A DNA stretch of 12,064 bases from Nitrospirota bacterium (GTDB taxonomy: Bacteria > Nitrospirota > Thermodesulfovibrionia > Thermodesulfovibrionales > JdFR-88): contig JAJYGJ010000102.1 in NCBI GenBank assembly GCA_021790695.1, forward strand, positions 1-12,064, written 5' to 3'. Below are positions 1 through 5,128 of the stretch, piece by piece (the first letter of the stretch is position 1; each line of letters opens with the position of its first letter). Under the pieces are notes generated by a model. The model was not told the origin of the DNA and did not search any database. It was given only the letters and a program-made list of their open reading frames with translations. Made by a program: the position numbers and the translations under genes.

Positions 1-2
1 CC

Positions 3-440
3 GAGTACCCTAAAGTGCCGGGCGTGGACGGCAGGAAGATGAGCAAAAGCTATGGAAACGCCATCTATCTGGGCGATCCCCCGAAAGAGGTCGAGCGGAA
101 GATCAAGACCATGATGACCGATCCGGCCCGGAAACTCCGCACCGATCCCGGAAACCCGGAGCTATGCCCCGTTTACCATCTGCATAAGGTCTTCTCGACT
201 TCGGACGAGCAGGATTGGGTGGTGAAGGGGTGCATGAGCGCGGGCATCGGGTGCATCGAGTGCAAGGGCGTGCTCATCAAAAACGTCCTGGGCGTGCTCG
301 CGCCAATCCAGGAAAAAAGAAGGGCGCTCACGGAAAACCCGGACCGCCTGAGGGAGATCGCCCAACTTGGCTCAAAAAAGGCGGGCGCCGCGGCCAAAGA
401 GACAATAGGCGCGGTGAAAGAGGCCCTGGGCTGGTTTTAA
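3..440 (+). CDS. trpS: Tryptophanyl-tRNA synthetase, C-terminal part (5' end outside window)
   Basis: This cytoplasmic class I aminoacyl-tRNA synthetase charges tRNA-Trp with tryptophan using ATP. Only the last ~145 residues are present; the frame is open to the left edge (reads EYPKVPGVDG), so the internal GTG at 15 is not the start. The KMSKS signature of class I synthetases is visible (GRKMSKSYGNAIYLGD), which sits in the ATP-binding loop. It is followed by TrpS-like C-terminal helices, including the DPARKLRTDPGNPE and CPVYHLHKVF stretches, and the protein ends in EALGWF. The gene is convergent with the next ORF on the other strand and shares its last four bases with it. It lies on the same strand as hgcA but more than 300 bases upstream with an opposing gene between, so it is not co-transcribed with hgcAB in any obvious way. 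Identification is firm; only the N-terminal half cannot be assessed. Confidence 0.95.
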   Translation, partial: EYPKVPGVDGRKMSKSYGNAIYLGDPPKEVERKIKTMMTDPARKLRTDPGNPELCPVYHLHKVFSTSDEQDWVVKGCMSAGIGCIECKGVLIKNVLGVLAPIQEKRRALTENPDRLREIAQLGSKKAGAAAKETIGAVKEALGWF

Positions 441-625
441 GGGGTCTTTCGTCCCCCGGCGAAAAAATTCGTCAGGAAATCGCAGTCCTTGGGAGAAAGA
501 TCGAATTTGAGGCAGGCGTCTTCTATGAGTTTGTGCAGGCCTGTATGGGGCTCCTCCGTCCGCCGGTCCGAAATCCACTTTGTCGCGCGCCGGAGCTGTT
601 CGCCCTCCGGAAGTATCTCCTTCAT
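437..625 (-). CDS. Small uncharacterised protein, 62 aa
   Basis: I cannot assign a function. The ORF encodes 62 residues, starts with ATG and has a strong Shine-Dalgarno (AGGAGG about 8 bases upstream), which is the main reason to believe it. The product (MKEILPEGEQLRRATKWISD at its N-terminus, then LHKLIEDACLKFDLSPKDCD) looks like a compact helical, soluble protein with two cysteines and no signal peptide or membrane segment. From memory, similar short proteins occur as conserved hypotheticals in anaerobic proteobacteria-like genomes, but I cannot name a family. It is divergent from hgcA, with 123 bases between their start codons, and its stop overlaps the trpS stop on the opposite strand by four bases. 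Confidence 0.75.
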   Translation of the reverse strand: MKEILPEGEQLRRATKWISDRRTEEPHTGLHKLIEDACLKFDLSPKDCDFLTNFFAGGRKTP

Positions 626-714
626 GCCCTGTTCCTCCTTTTGATGAATTTCCGCGCTGCCGCCTTACACATTCAATTCTAATCGAAAATTCCTCCCCGC
701 GCCAGACTACCAAA

Positions 715-748
715 GCGACAAAGGGCCGAAATTGATATAATAAATCAA
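715..748 (+). promoter_or_regulatory. Putative hgcA promoter with overlapping dyad; leaderless start predicted
   Basis: A perfect TATAAT -10 box lies at 736-741, with a partial -35 (GCGACA, 4 of 6) at 715-720 and a short 15-base spacer. The -10 box ends only 7 bases before the hgcA ATG at 749, so transcription should begin at or next to the start codon and leave no leader. Consistently, no Shine-Dalgarno is seen at a useful distance. A 5-base dyad, TTGAT (732-736) and ATCAA (744-748) with 7 bases between, brackets the -10 box and could be a repressor operator. ArsR-type regulators have been reported near some hgcAB pairs, but no regulator gene is visible here. Promoter and operator are inferred from sequence only. 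Confidence 0.5.
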
Positions 749-1906
749 ATGTCCGAAATCAAACTCGCGTTCAAAAAGCCGGCCCCGGACGGGCCGCCCT
801 CAGCCTGCTGCGCGCAGCCGTCCGTGGATATCTCCGGGCCCCGGCTGCCGCAACCATGGCTTGCGGGCTTCGTCAACTCCCCCGCGGGCCCTGTCCCGAG
901 GATATCGACGGTCCTTGACCGCGGGGACCAGTGGGGCAGATTCAAGTGCAGGGTCAGCTCTTACAGGGACGATTATACCGTCCCCCCCGGGCTATACGCC
1001 GCAGGGGACCCGGACGGGGGGTCCGAGGTAGTGGCAAGCGCCAACTACAAATTCAGTTTCGACATGCTCAGAAGGCAATTAAAAGGCATCAATGCCTGGG
1101 TCCTCGTCCTCGACACAAAGGGCATAAACGTATGGTGCGCGGCCGGCAAGGGCAGTTTCAGCACGGGCGAGCTTATCAACCGCATCACATCGGCAAACCT
1201 GAAGGAGCTGGTGGGGCATCGGAGGATCGTGCTGCCGCAGCTCGGGGCCCCCGGTGTGAGCGCCCACGAGGTGAAGCGCGCCACCGGTTTCAGGGTCCAT
1301 TACGGGCCCGTACGCGCCAGTGACCTACCGGATTACCTGGGGGCCGGGCTCGCCGCCACTAAAAAGATGCGGACCGTGGGGTTCACCTTCATGGACAGGC
1401 TTGTCCTCACCCCGATGGAGATCATCCCCATGATGAAAAAATATCCCCTCTACGCCCTTTTCATCCTGGCCGCCTTCGGCCTTGAGCCCTCGGGCATCCT
1501 GTTCCGGGACGCATTTCGGGGCGGGTTTCCGTTTTTGCTTCTGGGCCTGGTGCCGGTTTTGAGCGGGGCCTTCCTGACGCCGTTGCTCCTTCCGTATATA
1601 CCGTTTCGGTCTTTCGCCGTGAAGGGATGGATAATGGGAGCCGCGTCGCTTTATCTTTCCATGCGGTTTATCCCATGGCGTTCAGCGGCGCGGACCAACG
1701 GCCTGCTGCTTGCGGCATGCTGGCTTTTTTTCCCGATGGCAAGCTCCTACATAGCACTTCAATTTACGGGCTCCACGCCTTTTACGGGGATGTCCGGCGT
1801 CAAAAAAGAGCTGAAGACGGCCATCCCGGTCTATCTGGCCTCGGTCTTGATATCGGCGGCGCTTCTGGTCCTGTACAAACTCGCGCTTTGGAGGTTCCTA
1901 ATATGA
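749..1906 (+). CDS. hgcA: Mercury methylation corrinoid protein HgcA
   Basis: HgcA is a membrane-bound corrinoid protein that transfers a methyl group from its methylated cobalt centre to Hg(II), giving methylmercury; the methyl is thought to come from one-carbon (acetyl-CoA pathway-like) metabolism. The diagnostic cap-helix motif NVWCAAGK is intact at residues 127-134, with Cys130 the expected lower axial cobalt ligand. The corrinoid-binding domain (about residues 40-205) includes the family-like VPPGLYAAGDPDG and ASANYKFSFDMLRR stretches. The C-terminal half has about five hydrophobic membrane segments (near 233-247, 258-277, 284-304, 316-336, 358-378). At 385 residues it is somewhat longer than the 338-residue Desulfovibrio ND132 protein because of its N-terminus, which carries a vicinal Cys20-Cys21 pair. 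ATG 749 was chosen because no better start precedes the conserved domain. It overlaps hgcB by ATGA. Identification is firm; the exact start is less so. Confidence 0.97.
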   Translation: MSEIKLAFKKPAPDGPPSACCAQPSVDISGPRLPQPWLAGFVNSPAGPVPRISTVLDRGDQWGRFKCRVSSYRDDYTVPPGLYAAGDPDGGSEVVASANYKFSFDMLRRQLKGINAWVLVLDTKGINVWCAAGKGSFSTGELINRITSANLKELVGHRRIVLPQLGAPGVSAHEVKRATGFRVHYGPVRASDLPDYLGAGLAATKKMRTVGFTFMDRLVLTPMEIIPMMKKYPLYALFILAAFGLEPSGILFRDAFRGGFPFLLLGLVPVLSGAFLTPLLLPYIPFRSFAVKGWIMGAASLYLSMRFIPWRSAARTNGLLLAACWLFFPMASSYIALQFTGSTPFTGMSGVKKELKTAIPVYLASVLISAALLVLYKLALWRFLI

Positions 1907-2199
1907 GATATCTGGCCAACGCGGCCACCCTCGGGCTTTCCGCGGAGAAATGCGTGGGCTGCGGGATGTGCCTCGAGGTCTGCCCGCATGATGTTTTCAC
2001 GCTGGAGGGGAAAAAAGCGGTCATCCGCGACCTTGACGCCTGCATGGAATGCGGGGCCTGCGCTAAAAACTGCCCCGTGGGCGCGGTTAGCGTGAGAAGC
2101 GGCGTGGGCTGCGCCTCCGCCATCATAAAAGGCATGCTGACCGGCGGAGAGCCCACTTGCGACTGCGGCGGCAAAGGCGGCGCGGACAACTGCTGCTGA
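1903..2199 (+). CDS. hgcB: Mercury methylation ferredoxin HgcB
   Basis: HgcB is the ferredoxin partner of HgcA. It is thought to return the HgcA corrinoid to the Co(I) state for remethylation, and its C-terminal cysteines are proposed to bind or hand over Hg(II). The 98-residue product has two CxxCxxCxxxC [4Fe-4S] motifs, at Cys17/20/23/27 and Cys47/50/53/57 (the second within CMECGACAKNCP). It also has an isolated Cys70 in the position expected for the extra conserved HgcB cysteine, a Cys86-x-Cys88 pair, and the characteristic terminal vicinal pair Cys97-Cys98. The same frame is open further upstream, but the ATG at 1903 overlapping the hgcA TGA (ATGA) gives the usual HgcB length and implies translational coupling. 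The downstream gene is convergent, so hgcAB looks like a two-gene operon. Confidence 0.97.
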   Translation: MRYLANAATLGLSAEKCVGCGMCLEVCPHDVFTLEGKKAVIRDLDACMECGACAKNCPVGAVSVRSGVGCASAIIKGMLTGGEPTCDCGGKGGADNCC

Positions 2200-2241
2200 A
2201 AGAAGCGGCAGAAGGCCCTTCAGGCCATTCTATGAACATTT

Positions 2242-2261
2242 GCCCTTCACATTGAAGGGGC
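2242..2261. terminator. Hairpin between convergent hgcB and FMN reductase gene
   Basis: A perfect 7-base inverted repeat (CCCTTCA, loop CAT, TGAAGGG; 2243-2259) lies between the converging genes and includes the stop codon of the reductase. A weaker hairpin (AGAAGGCC and GGCCATTCT, 2210-2231) lies just before it. Neither has a clear T-run on either strand, so a bidirectional terminator role is only plausible. Confidence 0.35.
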
Positions 2262-2810
2262 CGGTCTTCCGGCCAGGGCAACCAGGTTCTTAAGCAACTG
2301 CCCGATCAGCTCCCTTGCCTTGGGATCAATAAGCCTGCCGTCCCTGTCGATCTTTTCATGGGCGAACGGGACCATGACCTCGGGCTGGTTCAGCGTAAAA
2401 CAATTCAGGAAAACAAAGCATTGCCGCAAATGATATTGCGCCCTCGCGGACCCAAGCATGCCGGGGGAGGCGCCCATTATCGCGACCGGTTTATGCGCGA
2501 ACGCATTGTCGCCATAAGGTCTGGAGGCGCAGTCGATGGCGTTCTTCAAAACCCCCGGGACCGAATAGTTGTATTCCGGCGTCGCGATAAGTATGGCGTC
2601 CGCGGCCTTTATCTTCGCCTTGAACTCCTTAACCTTTTCCACAGGCTGCATTTCCAGGTCCTGGTTAAAAGGAGGGATGCCTTCCAGGTCAAAAATCTCG
2701 AGTTGGGCGCCTTCGGGAAGGAGTTCCAGCGCGGCCCTCAAAAGCGCTTTATTATAAGAATCCTTTCGCAGGCTCCCGGCAAAACCAAGAATTCCGAAGG
2801 CTTTTTCCAC
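2247..2810 (-). CDS. NAD(P)H-dependent FMN reductase family protein
   Basis: This soluble flavodoxin-fold oxidoreductase uses NAD(P)H to reduce FMN, quinones, chromate or related acceptors; the family includes SsuE-, ChrR- and ArsH-like enzymes and the true substrate cannot be read from sequence. It has the phosphate-binding GSLRKDSYN loop at residues 12-20 and the family signature TPEYNYSVPGVLKNAIDC at 77-94, followed by KPVAIMGASPGMLGS. The frame is open upstream to 3005, but GTG at 2810 is preceded by GGAGG at 9 bases and gives 187 residues, the normal family size; the longer N-terminus does not look like protein of this family. It is the last gene of a - strand group after the broken hydrolase and the 63-residue ORF, and converges on hgcB. 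A role in metal or oxidative stress is possible but not shown. Confidence 0.92.
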   Translation of the reverse strand: MEKAFGILGFAGSLRKDSYNKALLRAALELLPEGAQLEIFDLEGIPPFNQDLEMQPVEKVKEFKAKIKAADAILIATPEYNYSVPGVLKNAIDCASRPYGDNAFAHKPVAIMGASPGMLGSARAQYHLRQCFVFLNCFTLNQPEVMVPFAHEKIDRDGRLIDPKARELIGQLLKNLVALAGRPAPSM

Positions 2811-2853
2811 GGGATGATCCCTCCAGTCATTTAACTTCAATTCGGGCGCTTCA

Positions 2854-3045
2854 TTATTCGGAGGCCGGGTTTTCCCGGAGCAAAACATCGGCGAGAAGAA
2901 GCTCCGCATCACCCCCACACGAGATTTGCATATCCATCGCGCCGATGACCCGTGCCGCTCCGCGGACCCCCTGTATCCGGTAGATACTTTCCGGCTTTCT
3001 AACAATTATCCGGGGCTTTACCGTGGCCGTTTCGTGTTTTGACAC
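2854..3045 (-). CDS. Small uncharacterised ORF, 63 aa
   Basis: I do not recognise this protein. The ORF fills the space between the hydrolase remnant (19 bases away) and the FMN reductase (43 bases away), on the same strand. I chose GTG at 3045 because AAGGGGAA lies about 9 bases before it; the frame is also open further upstream within the hydrolase gene, and an overlapping ATG in another frame ends after nine codons. The product is a short mixed-charge protein with a basic N-terminal half (KPRIIVRKPESIYRIQG) and an acidic, leucine-rich C-terminus (ELLLADVLLRENPASE) with one cysteine. No signal peptide or membrane segment is evident. It could be a real small protein or the remains of a longer one. 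Confidence 0.45.
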   Translation of the reverse strand: MSKHETATVKPRIIVRKPESIYRIQGVRGAARVIGAMDMQISCGGDAELLLADVLLRENPASE

Positions 3046-3064
3046 ATAAATGTTCCCCTTTCGC

Positions 3065-3914
3065 TTATGCGCTGACGGCCGCGGGCTCGTGGGTCTTGAT
3101 AAACGCCAGCAGGTCGGCATTGACTTCATTTTTATGTGTCGAGCACAGCCCGTGCGGCGCGCCCGGATAGACTTTCAATTTGGCGTCCTTGACGAGCCTG
3201 GATGAGAGCTGTGCCGAGGCCCCGATTGGCACGATCTGGTCGTCATCGCCGTGTATGATGAGCGTTGGCACGTCGAACTTCCTGAGGTCCTCCGTCAAGT
3301 CCGTCTCGGAGAACGCCTTGATGCAGTCGTAGACGGCCTTGAAACCGGCCCTGCAGCCAGAACGAGTCTCTCAGGCCTTCCGAGACCTTTGCGCCCGGCC
3401 TGTTGAAGCCGTAAAACGGCATGCTGAGGTCCTTCCAGAACTGCGAGCGGTCTGAAAGGACATTGGCACGGATTTTGTCGAACTCCTCCATCGGCGTCCC
3501 TCCGGGATTGGCGGCAGTCTTGAGCATCAGCGGCGCCACGGCCCCGATCAGCACGGCGCCGGCCACACGCTTCGTGCCATGGCGGCCGATATAGCGGGCG
3601 ACTTCGCCGCCGCCCATCGAGTGGCCGACGAGAATCGCGTCCTTCAGTTTAAGCTCCTTGAAAAGCGCCGCCAGGTCATCGGCGTAAGTGTCCATGTCGT
3701 TGCCATTCCAGGTCTGGCTCGAACGCCCATGCCCGCGACGGTCATGAGCTATGCAGCGGTAACCGTTGGAGGCCAGGAAAAACATCTGGTCCTCAAAGGC
3801 ATCCGCCGTGAGCGGCCAGCCATGGCTGAAGACTACGGGTTGTCCCTTGCCCCAGTCCTTGTAATAGATCTTGATATCGCCTGAGTTTTCTTTTCCAACA
3901 ATTATATGACTCAT
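3065..3914 (-). pseudogene. Alpha/beta hydrolase (chloroperoxidase-like), frameshifted
   Basis: This gene encodes an alpha/beta hydrolase of the cofactor-free haloperoxidase/esterase type but is split between two frames. It starts at ATG 3914, with AGGAG 7 bases upstream. The N-terminal part carries the oxyanion-region HGWP (residues 31-34), HDRRGHGRS, and the nucleophile elbow GHSMGGGE with Ser99. It stays in frame to FWLQG near 3348-3359. There a net change that is not a multiple of three (+1, -2 or -8) moves the reading frame. The remainder, FKAVYDCIKAFSETDLTEDL, the Asp region HGDDDQIVP and the His region APHGLCSTH, continues in the other frame to TAA at 3065. All catalytic triad residues survive, so the lesion is recent or a sequencing/assembly error. 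If real, the N-terminal frame gives a protein without the catalytic Asp and His. Confidence 0.85.
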
Positions 3915-3965
3915 TTTGAGTCTCCTTTCATCTTTATTGAAGCGCTTCTTGAGGGATATCCATCC

Positions 3966-4004
3966 TCTAATCAAGAGCATATCAAATAAGAATATCTAAT
4001 CAAG
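3966..4004 (-). promoter_or_regulatory. Putative promoter of the hydrolase group with 10-base direct repeats
   Basis: On the - strand a -35-like TTGATT (4003-3998), a 16-base spacer and a -10-like TATGCT (3981-3976) precede the hydrolase start by about 60 bases. The + strand sequence TCTAATCAAG occurs twice, at 3966-3975 and 3995-4004; the upstream copy covers the -35 element and the other lies just past the -10. The spacing of 29 bases is close to three helical turns, as might suit paired operator sites. The rest of 3915-4075 shows only a weak hairpin (CCCG, CTTGA, CGGG near 4061-4073). Confidence 0.35.
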
Positions 4005-4075
4005 CGAGGGCGCCGGTTGCCGGGACGGCCATACGCATGGCGAGACAGTTATCATCCCCGCTTGACGGGAGAATT

Positions 4076-5011
4076 TTAATAGGCGCTTGCCTTATCCAAA
4101 AGCGCAATTACCGAGCTGTCCAGTTTCAGGCTTGCCGCCCTTATAAGCTCCTCCAACTGTTCGCGCGTGGTGGCCGACGCAATGGGGGCGGTAACGCTCC
4201 TGCGCGCCATGAGCCAGGCCAGGGCGACGGTGGCCGGTTTCGCGCCCAGTTTTTGCGCCGCCTCATCCAGGGCCCTCAATATCCGGAATCCCCTCTCATT
4301 TAAATATTCGCTTACCTTGGGCCCCCTGGCCCTTCCGGCGAGGTCCTCCATGGAGCGATATTTCCCCGATAAAAAACCGCTTGCAAGGGAATAATAGGTT
4401 ATAACCCCAAGGCCTTTCTCCTTTACCAAAGGCTCAAGCTCTCTTTCATATTCTTCGCGGTCATAAAGGTTATAGAGGGGCTGAAGGGTCTGGTAGCCGG
4501 CAAATCCTTTCGATGCGCTTATCTCCAGCGCCAGGGCAAGCCGCCGCCGGCTGTAATTGGAAGCGCCGATAGCCCTTACCTTCCCCTGCTTGATAAGGGT
4601 TTCGAAGGCCTCGAGCGTCTCTTCAAGCGGTGTGCCGGGATCATCGGAATGGGCCTGATAGAGATCGATGTAATCAGTCCGGAGGCGCTTTAACGATTCT
4701 TCCACTGCAGCCCGGATATATGCCTTTGAAAGCCCGCGGCCGCCGGTGCCCACCGGCAAACCCACTTTTGTGGATATGAGGACTTTTTCCCGGTTGCCTC
4801 TCTTTTTTAGCCATTTGCCGATGATAGTCTCCGATTCTCCCCCTGGATGCCCATAGACATCCGCCGTATCGATGAGGTTGAATCCGGCGCCCGCAAAGGC
4901 GTCCAGGAGTTTAAACGAGGTCTCTTCCTTAACCGTCCACCCGAATACATTCCCACCGAAGACGAGCGGGGCGATTTCCAGTCCCGTGCTTCCCAATCTC
5001 CTTTTTTCCAT
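4076..5011 (-). CDS. Aldo/keto reductase
   Basis: This NADPH-dependent oxidoreductase with a (beta/alpha)8 barrel reduces aldehydes or ketones in the cytoplasm; the substrate is unknown. The 311-residue product has the usual family length and the catalytic tetrad in place: Asp48 and Tyr53 (LIDTADVYG), Lys82 (STKVG) and His121 (YIDLYQAHSDD). The barrel signature IGASNYSRRRL and the C-terminal coenzyme-binding region (PIASATTREQLEELI) are also present. It resembles the general AKR11/YajO-like group of bacterial enzymes more than the sugar reductases, but this is a judgement by eye. ATG 5011 has AGGA 7 bases upstream and a promoter-like TTGACC/TAGGAT pair close behind. It is divergent from the molybdoenzyme gene and separated from the hydrolase group by 161 bases. 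Confidence 0.95.
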   Translation of the reverse strand: MEKRRLGSTGLEIAPLVFGGNVFGWTVKEETSFKLLDAFAGAGFNLIDTADVYGHPGGESETIIGKWLKKRGNREKVLISTKVGLPVGTGGRGLSKAYIRAAVEESLKRLRTDYIDLYQAHSDDPGTPLEETLEAFETLIKQGKVRAIGASNYSRRRLALALEISASKGFAGYQTLQPLYNLYDREEYERELEPLVKEKGLGVITYYSLASGFLSGKYRSMEDLAGRARGPKVSEYLNERGFRILRALDEAAQKLGAKPATVALAWLMARRSVTAPIASATTREQLEELIRAASLKLDSSVIALLDKASAY

Positions 5012-5017
5012 AATCCA

Positions 5018-5045
5018 ATCCTACCAGACAAACCATACAGGTCAA
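5018..5045 (-). promoter_or_regulatory. Putative promoter of the aldo/keto reductase gene
   Basis: On the - strand TTGACC (5045-5040) and TAGGAT (5023-5018) are 16 bases apart. The -10-like box ends 6 bases before the ATG at 5011, so the leader would be extremely short, although an AGGA within the box could also serve as a ribosome site. The -35 is one arm of the dyad at 5040-5076. Confidence 0.35.
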
Positions 5046-5076
5046 ATCCAGCGGTATTGTAATCGCTGAATTGACC
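5040..5076. repeat. 37-base dyad between divergent genes (operator candidate)
   Basis: The arms GGTCAA (5040-5045) with CAGCG (5049-5053) and CGCTG (5064-5068) with TTGACC (5071-5076) are inverted copies around a 10-base centre, with 3 and 2 unpaired bases inside each arm. The outer hexamers coincide with the putative -35 boxes of both divergent genes. It may be the binding site of one regulator controlling both genes, or simply two symmetrical -35 elements. Confidence 0.45.
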
Positions 5077-5100
5077 ACCCTGCCCTTTCCATGAGAGAAT
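5071..5100 (+). promoter_or_regulatory. Putative promoter of the molybdoenzyme gene
   Basis: TTGACC (5071-5076, 5 of 6 to consensus) and GAGAAT (5095-5100, 4 of 6) are 18 bases apart, which puts the transcription start near 5107 and the ATG about 20 bases further. The -35 element is the right arm of the dyad at 5040-5076. Confidence 0.35.
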
Positions 5101-5128
5101 TTTTCCAAACCGGGACCACGCCGGACAC

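Noticed and set aside
1627..1902. Upstream extension of the hgcB frame to an ATG at 1627
   Set aside because: It lies inside the hgcA membrane domain and would add 92 residues of no resemblance to HgcB; the ATGA at 1903 gives the normal length.
2811..3005. N-terminal extension of the FMN reductase to 3005
   Set aside because: The extra 65 residues do not match the family and cover the 63-residue ORF; GTG 2810 has GGAGG at the right distance.
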